Assembly: GCA_937899365.1 (NCBI GenBank)
Contig: CALBPH010000488.1
Location: 1-17,620 of the forward strand
DNA: 17,620 bases
Source of the DNA: an uncultured Leptolyngbya sp.
GTDB lineage: Bacteria; Cyanobacteriota; Cyanobacteriia; Phormidesmidales; Phormidesmidaceae
Reading direction: 5' to 3'
In this document: positions 5,544 to 12,917 of the stretch, piece by piece
Position numbering within the stretch: the first letter of the stretch is position 1
How the letters are laid out: the number at the start of each line of letters is the position of its first letter
Position numbers and translations under genes: made by a program
The notes under the pieces: model-generated
Database searches by the model: none
What the model saw: only the letters and a program-made list of their open reading frames with translations
Told to the model about the DNA's origin: nothing

Positions 5544-8500
5544 CTACAGCATTGCCAATCTCTCTTTGAGCAACTTTGCCTGGGTCTCCGCTTCCACTAA
5601 AGAATCCCGTGCCTCCTGGACTACACGTTCAGGTGCCTTATCCACAAATCCTTTATTTCCTAGACGACCGCTAATCGACTTCATCTCACCTTCTACCTTG
5701 GCCAAAGACTTTTCGATTTTTTGCTTTAGGGCTTCCACATCAACCAGCCCCGTCAACGGGATCAGCACCTGTACCGTACCAAAGACACCGGCAAACATCT
5801 GTCGGGTGTCGGCAGGTATCTCCATTGTCTCTGTGGCCCCTGCCAGATCCGTTGGCTCAGTGCCATCCCCGCTCAGGTTACCAACCACCTCATCCCAAAA
5901 ACCGGTCGTATTTCCCCAAAGCTGGCGACGATTGTCAGCTTTGAGCAGATAGCGGCCACCAAACCAGGCGGTGTAACCCACACCGATCATCTGAAAGAAT
6001 CGCCCCACCAGCGGCAGGGAGGTGATGCCAGCAATAACGGCAGCGGCCAACCTGAGACCAATTCCCGTCAGGAGCAGTAAGAAAACAACAGAGGCTGGCT
6101 TTTTAGCCGCGTTATAGGTCTGGCCCATGTAACCTAACGGATGTTTTATCAGGGTTTGAATAGCGTCGATGCCATCGCCCCAGTCAATCTCGGGTAGCCC
6201 GTCAGATTCGCCTTCTTTAGACAAGTCCTGCTGTTGTGGTTCAGCCGCTGTCTCGGTCAATGCCTTTGGGGCACTCATCAATGTAGTACCGGCAATGGTG
6301 AGGGTTTCCACCTTGGCCGTATCTTTTAGGTAGACCTGGGTGGCGCTCAGAATGCGTACTTCATTGGCATCATCGGTCTTTAAAATTGCCTCAATCTTGG
6401 CTGAGGGTTTTACACCAGCCGCGGCTCGCAAATTGCGAATGGTGCGAATAGTGCCAATCAACAGGTCAAAGTCTTTGTCTAGATCAGCATCGACTAGCTC
6501 AGCCCTAACGACAGGGTAGGGTTGCATCGCTAAGTAGCTATCGTCACCCGCTTGGGTCAGGGTGTGCCACACTTCCTCTGTGATATGGGGTGTAAATGGA
6601 TGTAGCAGTTTAAGAATGCCGTCCAGGACAAAAGCTAGGGTTTGTTTTGCCACCTGCTTGGAGTCTTCATCTTTGCCGTAAAGACGGGGTTTGACCAGCT
6701 CAATATACCAGTCGCAAAAGTCTCCCCAGGTAAACTCATAGAGGGTTTTGGCGGCCTCGCCCATGCCATATTTATCCAATTCGGCCCGAGTCTGTTCCAC
6801 GGCCTGATTAAACTTTGATAAAATCCACCGGTCCGCTAGTTCAAGTTTGTTGACGTCAGGCTCACCCAAACTCTCGGGGGTGGCGCCTCCCAGGTTCATC
6901 ATCACAAACCGAGAGGCGTTCCACAGTTTGTTGGTAAAGTTGCGCGAGGCTTCAACCGAAGAGGATTCGTCGGTCTTACGGTTATAGTCCAGGCGAATGT
7001 CCTGACCGGCTCCGGCTACCTCACGGATCAGGGTATAGCGCAGGGCATCGGTGCCGTACTTGTTGATCAAGATCAGGGGGTCAATGCCGTTACCCTTGGA
7101 TTTCGACATTTTCTGGTTTTTCTCATCCCGCACCAATCCGTGGATATACACGGTCTCAAAGGGCATGGTGTCGGTAAAGTGCCCGGCCATCATGGTCATG
7201 CGGGCTACCCAGAAGAAGATAATGTCAAACCCGGTAACTAGGGTTGTTGTGGGATAGTAGGTTTGAAAGTCTTTGGCGGTCTCATCGGGCCAACCCATGG
7301 TGGAAAACGGCCACAGTCCCGAGGAGAACCAGGTGTCTAGGACGTCGGGGTCCTGCTTTAGCTCCACACCGTCGCCAAACTGTTCGATGGCGTTGGCACG
7401 GGCCTCTGCTTCTGACTCAGCCACAAAGAACGGGGTGGAGTCGGTAATCTCACCGTTGGTTTGGCTAACGGCATACCAGGCCGGAATTTGGTGCCCCCAC
7501 CAGAGCTGGCGGGAGATGCACCAGTCCCGCAGGTTCACGAGCCAGTCGCGGTAAACCTTGGTCCAGCGTTCGGGGACAAATTTGGGGGATTGGTGATTGT
7601 CTAGGGCGTCCAATGCCTTGTCCGCCATGGGGCGGATTTTAACAAACCACTGGGTGGATAGCAGCGGTTCTATGGGCACTTTGCCCCGGTCGCTGTAGGG
7701 AACGCTGTGCTGATAGGGTTCGATCCGCACCAGCGCGTCTGCTTCATCTAGGGCGGTGACGACCTGCTTACGGGCTTCAAACCGGTCTAGACCTTCAAAC
7801 CGACCCGCGTTTTCGTTCATCGACCCATCTTTATTCATGATGGTGATCATGGGCAGATTGTGGCGCTCACCCATGGCAAAGTCGTTGGGGTCATGGGCCG
7901 GTGTGACCTTGACACAGCCGGTACCAAATTCTTTGTCCACATAGCTGTCGGCAATGATGGGAATCTCGCGACCGACTAGGGGCAGGGTTAGGGTCTTACC
8001 CACCATTTCCTGGTAGCGCTCATCTTCTGGGTTTACGGCCACTGCCGTATCCCCCAGCATGGTTTCTGGACGGGTGGTGGCGACTTCCACATGGCCAGAG
8101 CCGTCGGTTAGCGGATAGCGGAAATGCCACAGACTGCCGTCTACGTCTTTGTTTTCAACTTCGACATCTGACACCGCTGACTGGCTGGCGGGGCACCAGT
8201 TCACCATGTAGTTGCCGCGATAGATCAGTTCTTCTTGATAGAGCTTAGTAAAGGCTTTGAGGACGGCTTTTGATAGCCCGTCGTCCATGGTGAATCGTTC
8301 ACGGGTCCAGTCTACCGATACGCCCAGTTTGCGCAGCTGGTTGACGATGGTGCCGCCAGATTCTTCTTTCCATTGCCAGGCCCGGTTTAGATAGTCGTCT
8401 CGGTCAATGTCTTTGCGGGTTTTGTTTTGCGATCGCAACTCCTTATCTAAAATTGCGCTCACCGCGATGCTGGCATGATCAGTCCCCGGCAGCCACAGAG

Positions 8501-8738
8501 CGTTACGACCGTTCATCCGCTGGTAGCGCACCAGGGTATCAATCAGCGCATTCTCAAAAGCATGACCCATGTGGAGACTGCCCGTAACATTGGGCGGTGG
8601 AATCACCACACAAAACGGCTCCCCACCATGGTCTGGATCGGCCTTAAACACAGCATTATCTTCCCAAGCGGCCTGCCACTTGGATTCGGTTTGGGAAGGA
8701 TCGTACTGGCTCGATAGGGTGGGGACAGTGGCGGTCAT
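5544..8738 (-). CDS. valS: Valyl-tRNA synthetase with inserted CAAD membrane domain
   Basis: This 1064-residue class-I aminoacyl-tRNA synthetase charges tRNA-Val. The HIGH motif is HMGH (56-59, in PPPNVTGSLHMGHAFENAL) and KMSKS is at 543-547. The editing domain lies between them (ATTRPETMLGDTAVAVNP) and the anticodon-binding region follows. At about 851-955 an extra domain is inserted between the anticodon-binding domain and the C-terminal coiled coil (about 976-1064, with AGLVDV-type text and heptads). It has KHPLGYMGQTYN, two hydrophobic helices (about 881-907 and 910-932) and FWDEVVGNL. This is the CAAD domain known from cyanobacterial synthetases, reported in Anabaena ValRS to anchor the enzyme to thylakoid membranes. 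It accounts for the roughly 100-residue excess length. The start ATG has AAGG just upstream. The gene is divergent from the peptidase gene at 8943. Confidence 0.97.
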   Translation of the reverse strand: MTATVPTLSSQYDPSQTESKWQAAWEDNAVFKADPDHGGEPFCVVIPPPNVTGSLHMGHAFENALIDTLVRYQRMNGRNALWLPGTDHASIAVSAILDKELRSQNKTRKDIDRDDYLNRAWQWKEESGGTIVNQLRKLGVSVDWTRERFTMDDGLSKAVLKAFTKLYQEELIYRGNYMVNWCPASQSAVSDVEVENKDVDGSLWHFRYPLTDGSGHVEVATTRPETMLGDTAVAVNPEDERYQEMVGKTLTLPLVGREIPIIADSYVDKEFGTGCVKVTPAHDPNDFAMGERHNLPMITIMNKDGSMNENAGRFEGLDRFEARKQVVTALDEADALVRIEPYQHSVPYSDRGKVPIEPLLSTQWFVKIRPMADKALDALDNHQSPKFVPERWTKVYRDWLVNLRDWCISRQLWWGHQIPAWYAVSQTNGEITDSTPFFVAESEAEARANAIEQFGDGVELKQDPDVLDTWFSSGLWPFSTMGWPDETAKDFQTYYPTTTLVTGFDIIFFWVARMTMMAGHFTDTMPFETVYIHGLVRDEKNQKMSKSKGNGIDPLILINKYGTDALRYTLIREVAGAGQDIRLDYNRKTDESSSVEASRNFTNKLWNASRFVMMNLGGATPESLGEPDVNKLELADRWILSKFNQAVEQTRAELDKYGMGEAAKTLYEFTWGDFCDWYIELVKPRLYGKDEDSKQVAKQTLAFVLDGILKLLHPFTPHITEEVWHTLTQAGDDSYLAMQPYPVVRAELVDADLDKDFDLLIGTIRTIRNLRAAAGVKPSAKIEAILKTDDANEVRILSATQVYLKDTAKVETLTIAGTTLMSAPKALTETAAEPQQQDLSKEGESDGLPEIDWGDGIDAIQTLIKHPLGYMGQTYNAAKKPASVVFLLLLTGIGLRLAAAVIAGITSLPLVGRFFQMIGVGYTAWFGGRYLLKADNRRQLWGNTTGFWDEVVGNLSGDGTEPTDLAGATETMEIPADTRQMFAGVFGTVQVLIPLTGLVDVEALKQKIEKSLAKVEGEMKSISGRLGNKGFVDKAPERVVQEARDSLVEAETQAKLLKERLAML

Positions 8739-8847
8739 TGCCTTAGGGGTTCCTTGGGCGCGGATTACTATGGGCGTTGCGAATGGACTTAAGGCGTCAA
8801 TTCCTTAACAATTGCCAAGAATTGGCCATCAAATCAGCAACATCATA

Positions 8848-8877
8848 TTGACTAACTTAATAATGTTAGGTCATAAC
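8848..8877 (+). promoter_or_regulatory. Candidate promoter with overlapping inverted repeat, upstream of the peptidase gene
   Basis: TTGACT (8848-8853) and CATAAC (8872-8877) are spaced by 18 bp. Within them, TGACTAAC (8849-8856) is inverted as GTTAGGTCA (8865-8873) with one extra base. An operator overlapping a promoter is a reasonable reading. The 204-bp divergent gap 8739-8942 shows no gene, and I could not assign a confident valS promoter. Confidence 0.4.
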
Positions 8878-8942
8878 CGGAAAGTCTTGCAGGACTGGTA
8901 CTGTATCAAAAATGAATTTGAGAAATTCGCGGGCAGCAAGCA

Positions 8943-9458
8943 GTGGAAAAATTAGCAGCGGCACCGATACTCATCACCAGCTTTCGTCCCTGGAAAGCTC
9001 ACCAAGCCATCAATACAAGTGATGTACTGGTGCAACAGGTCAGTGCCAGGCTGCCACAAAATGTTATGCCGCTACGCTGGCTACCGGTCAATTTTGACCT
9101 GGCTCCCATCCAGGTGATCAGCCACATCGTGCAATATCGGCCCAAGGTTGTGATCTGCTGCGGCATGGCGGAAACACGTAAAACACTGACCGTAGAGCAG
9201 TGGGGCACCGAGCAAGAGCAGCGGCTAGCCACACCGATCGACCTTCACACCCTAGTCCAAAAAACGATCCACACCCGCATTAGCTACGATGCCGGTAACT
9301 TTGTGTGCAATCGCCTCTACTATCGGGTGTTGCGCCATGTGGAACAGCAAAGAACGACGGCCCTATTTGTCCATGTGCCGTTGATGACCCAGGCAAACCA
9401 GGCGGTGCTTGAGTTTGACTTTCTAAAAATTGTTGAGTATTTGAATGCGGTAGGGTGA
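8943..9458 (+). CDS. Pyroglutamyl-peptidase I (peptidase C15)-like protein, short form
   Basis: This 171-residue protein resembles pyrrolidone-carboxylate peptidase, which removes N-terminal pyroglutamate from peptides. All three catalytic residues can be placed: Glu85 in TLTVEQWG, Cys122 in YDAGNFVCNRLYY, and His144 in LFVHVP. The VVICCGMAETR strand-loop (69-79) matches the substrate-binding region. The N-terminal ILITSFRPWKAHQAINTSD replaces the usual GFEPFGG...NPS. It is about 40 residues shorter than typical Pcp enzymes and the oxyanion-loop text is divergent, so specificity may differ. The start is GTG at 8943 with no strong ribosome site; no in-frame ATG near it fits better. It is transcribed divergently from valS and is probably a cytoplasmic single-gene unit. 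Confidence 0.8.
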   Translation: MEKLAAAPILITSFRPWKAHQAINTSDVLVQQVSARLPQNVMPLRWLPVNFDLAPIQVISHIVQYRPKVVICCGMAETRKTLTVEQWGTEQEQRLATPIDLHTLVQKTIHTRISYDAGNFVCNRLYYRVLRHVEQQRTTALFVHVPLMTQANQAVLEFDFLKIVEYLNAVG

Positions 9459-9609
9459 TTGTCTATCGTGGCTGAGCGCAGGCATGAACCGATCTGCTCA
9501 GACTGTAATGTGGCTTCGGAGTGTGACAACATTTTGCAGATGGCGTCATCCTCCCAAGTAACCACACCGATTGTCCTCCTATTCGCTGATTTGATAGCAA
9601 TCGATCCCC

Positions 9610-10920
9610 ATGTTTTTTAGTTCTGTTCCCATGGCCCAGGTACCCCAGCAGATTGTCCGCCCCCAGGAGGTGCGACCGCTGCCGGCCCAGTTAGATACGG
9701 TGCCTGTGTTTAATAGCAATAGTCCCGAGCTCGTGGGTGACCCAGGAATTTTGCTGTCTACCTTTCCCCCCGAAGGCATGGGACAGCCAGAGGCCCATTT
9801 GGATTTTGCCTTTGAGGGCCGGGTTGATGTGTTTGCTCACCATGTCTATAGGGCAGACGATCCTGACGACCTCAGGTCTATGTATGTGGCAATTTTGGTC
9901 CATAACCCTGGGGTAGACGCGGTGACGGTGAATGTACTGTCTGGGGCCAGCTATCTCAGCCAGCCCGATGCGCCATTTGTATCATTGCCCAGTGCGGTGC
10001 CCTTCTCCCCCAGCAACCCAGTATTCGCCGGACCCGGTAGTCGAGTCATGGGCGATCTGATCCAGGGACAACGACAGGCGACGCTGCCATCACAGCTGGT
10101 GGTCCCCCCCGGCGCCAACGCCCTCTTGCTCAATGCGCCAATCCCGGTGGCTGAATTTGACCCACCGATCAATGGCCGCTCCACCCTCATAGAGTTAGAT
10201 AGCAGCGGCCCCGTTTATCTGGCCAGTTTGGCAGAATTTGCCAATGTGGACGGCAATGACACTGAGATGGCCCCGTCCTTGGCCCAGTGGGAAACCATAG
10301 TGACCAATTCAGGGGTGGCGGGACCGCGCGATCGCATCCCCACCCCCATCACCGAAAACCCGACCCAGGACAACTATAGTAACGTCACCGGAGTTGCCCA
10401 GGGTGCCAGCTGGACCGCTACCGTAGCCGATGACGGCAGCAGCGACATCCTCACCATTCCAGCATCGGGTCAAGCCGTTTCCTACGGGGTGAGTACGTTA
10501 TATGTGGGCCAGCTAGGTACGGACCAAAATCAAAGTGCCCCCATGCTAGTGCGCTACGACGACACCGCCTACCAGGCCCACGGTAACTACGGGGTGGCCT
10601 ACAACCTCGCCTTTCCGCTATACAACCCCACCGACACCCCCCAAACCGTCACCGTTACCTTTGAAACCCCCATCAAAGAAGACAAACTCTCCACAGCGGG
10701 ACTACAGTTTTTTGAAACACCCCCCAACAGCACATTTTTCCGAGGGCCTATCCAAGTTAAATATCGCGACGACAGCGGTTTACCCAGAATTCGCAATCTC
10801 CATTTGGTACAGCTGCGAGGACAGCAGGGGCAACCCCTAACAACCGTCACCATAGGAGGGCGAGGGGGAGGAGGGGGAGGGGGGGGGGTGGGGGGTGACC
10901 ATCCAAACTCAATATGTTAA
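9610..10920 (+). CDS. DUF3370 domain protein, short N-terminus and G-tract-altered C-terminus
   Basis: This 436-residue protein matches DUF3370, a cyanobacterial family of unknown function that usually carries an export signal. Recognisable text includes RPQEVRPLPAQLDTVPVFNSN (17-37), GILLSTFPPEG, AHHVY and GVAYNLAFPLYNPTDTPQTV. Two features look wrong. The N-terminus before the domain is only MFFSSVPMAQVPQQ, and upstream in-frame stops (9559 and 9592) exclude a longer signal peptide in this frame. Near the end the frame enters a G-tract (10864-10895), giving GGRGGGGGGGGVGG and then GDHPNSIC before stop. A one-base change in the tract would instead read VTIQTQYVKAEQLRLSL to a stop at 10946-10948. 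As I recall the family, its C-terminus usually continues differently, so this gene may be decaying, phase-variable or affected by a sequencing error. Confidence 0.8.
   Translation: MFFSSVPMAQVPQQIVRPQEVRPLPAQLDTVPVFNSNSPELVGDPGILLSTFPPEGMGQPEAHLDFAFEGRVDVFAHHVYRADDPDDLRSMYVAILVHNPGVDAVTVNVLSGASYLSQPDAPFVSLPSAVPFSPSNPVFAGPGSRVMGDLIQGQRQATLPSQLVVPPGANALLLNAPIPVAEFDPPINGRSTLIELDSSGPVYLASLAEFANVDGNDTEMAPSLAQWETIVTNSGVAGPRDRIPTPITENPTQDNYSNVTGVAQGASWTATVADDGSSDILTIPASGQAVSYGVSTLYVGQLGTDQNQSAPMLVRYDDTAYQAHGNYGVAYNLAFPLYNPTDTPQTVTVTFETPIKEDKLSTAGLQFFETPPNSTFFRGPIQVKYRDDSGLPRIRNLHLVQLRGQQGQPLTTVTIGGRGGGGGGGGVGGDHPNSIC
10864..10895 (+). repeat. G-rich homopolymer tract (G5, G5, G10, G6) at the 3' end of the DUF3370 gene
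   Basis: The runs are G5 (10864-10868), G5 (10873-10877), G10 (10879-10888) and G6 (10890-10895), separated by single A or T residues or short spacers. At least four runs of five or more G satisfy the G-quadruplex pattern on the coding strand. The G10 run is a slippage-prone mononucleotide tract inside an open reading frame. Confidence 0.85.
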
Positions 10921-11508
10921 GGCTGAACAGCTCAGGTTGTCCCTTTAACAGCAAGCGGACCTACATAACAAATCCGAATTCATTCAACCCGATTAAAAAT
11001 AGACAATTTTGTAAGGGCACTCCCTTGTGGATGCCCTTCGATACCAGGTGCTATCAGTCAGAATTTCGCATAAGAGCGATAAATTCGTTTATCAAAAGAT
11101 TTTCTCTAATCAAGCAGCCGTCAAAATGATTAAAACCGGGATTGCTTCGCCTCGGTACGATTTCCTTTGCCAACCTTCTGTTATTTAAAAATTTCTTTTG
11201 TCGAGGAATTTCTTCTGCCTGATTTAAGACGATTTTAAGCCTATGCAATATCGTCATGTTCTTATGAGCAAACGTACAGTCGGGCCAGATTAATGTAGCT
11301 GAGTTTACAGTTCATATCAATTTAACTAGAGAACATGCTTGAACGAGTATTACTTGCGGGTTATGCTCGTAATAGAAGACACGGGTGTATTCAATTCCAT
11401 TACTCCACCAGCTACGGATTTGTCAGCTTGGTGATGGTTTGTGCATCTTATCATAGGCGTTGACAACAGAAATAGATCAGCCCGCTGTATGTAGGGTAGC
11501 GCGCGAGC
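10921..11508. other. 588-bp intergenic region without a supportable gene
   Basis: Frames here have no credible coding signal. The content is AT-rich, with one hairpin (11013-11038). An imperfect short repeat, AATTTCTTTTG/AATTTCTTCTG, lies near 11190-11217. A tRNA-like 3' end that does not fold is near 11385-11411. TTGACA at 11460-11465 lacks a well-placed -10. The regulator gene at 11509 has no strong ribosome site (GTAGGG, GCGAG nearby). Confidence 0.5.
11013..11038. repeat. Hairpin AAGGGCA...TGCCCTT, probable dispersed cyanobacterial repeat
   Basis: AAGGGCA (11013-11019) pairs with TGCCCTT (11032-11038), and an inner TCC/GGA pair surrounds the loop CTTGT with one bulged C. The wording resembles the short GGGCAC...GTGCCC-type hairpins scattered between genes in many cyanobacteria. 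No T-run follows, so I do not call it a terminator. Confidence 0.45.
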
Positions 11509-12786
11509 ATGTCACACCAGTTTATTGTTGACGAGATCGACCAAAAAATTCAGCAGGCAAAAGAACGCTTGTTTACCGGCATCCTTACAGTTAGGACAGA
11601 TACAGGGGGTGAATGGTTTTTATATTTTCTCGTTGGTCAAATAGTGTGGGCTAATGCTCGGACCCATTCAAACCGTCGCTGGCATCGACAGTTTTTAAAA
11701 CACTCTTCAGAGCTAAACACAACCACCCTTAAGGAGATTGGCCATCGGGTTCAAAGCTATCAGATGGTGGCGCACCTGGTCATGCATCAGAAATTTAGCC
11801 GAGACCATTTTTCAAAAATTGTCAGGGGCTGTATAGCCGAAATTCTGTTTGATATTGTTCACAGAGCCACCCTTGAATTCAGAACGTCAACACCGAAGCT
11901 AACCTACAAAGCCAGTCCACGCAATGGCGCTAATTTCCCCTGCATTGGGCTAAATCGTGAGCCGATTTGGGAGCAGGTTCAACAAGATTGGCAAAATTGG
12001 CAGCAAGCCAACCTGATTGACTATCGCCCAAATTTAGCGCCCACCATTGTACAGTCCGAGATTTTACAAGAACGGACATCGCCCACCGCCTTTCAAACCT
12101 TAGAAAAGCTGGCCAATGGTAAACACACCCTGCGAGACCTGGCAATAAAAACCAAACAGCCCCTCGCCACCCTGACCCAATCGCTGGTCCCCCACATCCG
12201 TCGGGATTTGATCAAACTCATGCATGTAGAGGACCTGACCCTAAAGGTCCATTCACCCCATCAGGTCCCATCGGTGCCAAAACTCTCCCAGTCACCATCT
12301 TTGCCAGCTACTGCAATATCTGGGCTTAGCGCTGCAACAGATACAAAGGCAGCAACAACACGCGGGCCAATTGTAGCCTATGTCGACGATAATACCGCCG
12401 ATGGCCAAACGCAGGCCACCTTATTCCAAGGATCAGGCTATCGCTATGTCAACATTCCCGATTCTCTCCAGGCGCTACCCAAGCTACTCGAGCTTAAGCC
12501 TCAGCTGATTTTTCTCGATCTGGTGATGCCCATTGTCAATGGTTACGAGCTCTGTGCACAAATTCGCCGCATCTCCGCGTTCCAAGATGTGCCCGTCATC
12601 ATCATGACCAACAACAACAGCATTCCCGATCGGGTACGCGCTAAAGTTGTTGGTTCCAATGGCTTTCTAGGTAAACCGATCAAAGCAAAACAAGTTTTAA
12701 AGGTGGCCATAAAGCACCTGCAGCCCACCCCCACAGTGGCTCCCCCCAGACCAACCCGGTTTCGTCAACTGTCCCCATCAGTGTGA
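11509..12786 (+). CDS. PatA-type response regulator (DUF4388 + receiver)
   Basis: This 425-residue protein has a PatA-like N-terminal domain (about 1-125) with FTGILTVRTDTGGEWFLYFLVGQIVWAN, the DUF4388 signature. A middle region (about 190-235) resembles a winged-helix segment (FQTLEKLANGKHTLRDLAIKT). A disordered Ser/Pro/Ala linker follows, and then a C-terminal receiver domain (about 288-408). Receiver residues are present: acidic pair D293/D294 in YVDDN, phospho-acceptor D337 in FLDLVMP, T367 in IIMTNNN, and K389 in GKPI. The receiver therefore looks competent. PatA-type regulators in cyanobacteria act in heterocyst patterning (PatA) and in phototaxis/pilus chemosensory systems (PixG-like), usually beside a CheA-like kinase. 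Here an Hpt/CheA-like gene follows after 131 bp on the same strand, suggesting a phosphotransfer pair. The output is unknown. Confidence 0.88.
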   Translation: MSHQFIVDEIDQKIQQAKERLFTGILTVRTDTGGEWFLYFLVGQIVWANARTHSNRRWHRQFLKHSSELNTTTLKEIGHRVQSYQMVAHLVMHQKFSRDHFSKIVRGCIAEILFDIVHRATLEFRTSTPKLTYKASPRNGANFPCIGLNREPIWEQVQQDWQNWQQANLIDYRPNLAPTIVQSEILQERTSPTAFQTLEKLANGKHTLRDLAIKTKQPLATLTQSLVPHIRRDLIKLMHVEDLTLKVHSPHQVPSVPKLSQSPSLPATAISGLSAATDTKAATTRGPIVAYVDDNTADGQTQATLFQGSGYRYVNIPDSLQALPKLLELKPQLIFLDLVMPIVNGYELCAQIRRISAFQDVPVIIMTNNNSIPDRVRAKVVGSNGFLGKPIKAKQVLKVAIKHLQPTPTVAPPRPTRFRQLSPSV

Positions 12787-12826
12787 TCAGCTGACTGGAC
12801 TGGTTGAACTTGTCTGATAGCCCAAA

Positions 12827-12852
12827 AAACTAGCCAGAGAAACTAACCAGAA
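12827..12852 (+). repeat. Two adjacent 13-bp repeats in the regulator-kinase gap
   Basis: AAACTAGCCAGAG (12827-12839) is followed directly by AAACTAACCAGAA (12840-12852), with two differences. It lies in the 131-bp gap between the response regulator and the Hpt gene and could be a regulatory site. It may also be chance. Confidence 0.25.
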
Positions 12853-12917
12853 AGGGCCCGTAAGAAACCACCTATCTTCTTTTGTCTGTATGTTCCCAAT
12901 GGCCATGCGCCCACCCC

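Noticed and set aside
5566..8808. Several + strand frames opposite valS
   Set aside because: They are antisense shadows of a clearly recognised synthetase, without their own translation signals.
10914..11129. 71-residue + strand frame starting inside the DUF3370 stop region
   Set aside because: Low-complexity basic and polar text with no start signal; it is a by-product of the AT-rich gap.
11054..11257. 67-residue - strand frame in the empty region
   Set aside because: No family resemblance, no ribosome site and no supporting neighbour arrangement.
11340..11411. tRNA-like 3' end (TTCAATTCC ... CTCCACCA)
   Set aside because: The T-arm does not pair, no matching acceptor 5' strand or D-arm was found, and the length is too short for a full cloverleaf.
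11460..11500. TTGACA box as promoter for the PatA-type regulator
   Set aside because: No acceptable -10 hexamer lies at 16-19 bp spacing.
12882..12917. TTG at 12882 as start of the Hpt/CheA-like gene
   Set aside because: The 12 extra residues (MSVCSQWPCAHP) do not resemble an Hpt start and no ribosome site is at the right distance; ATG 12918 fits better.
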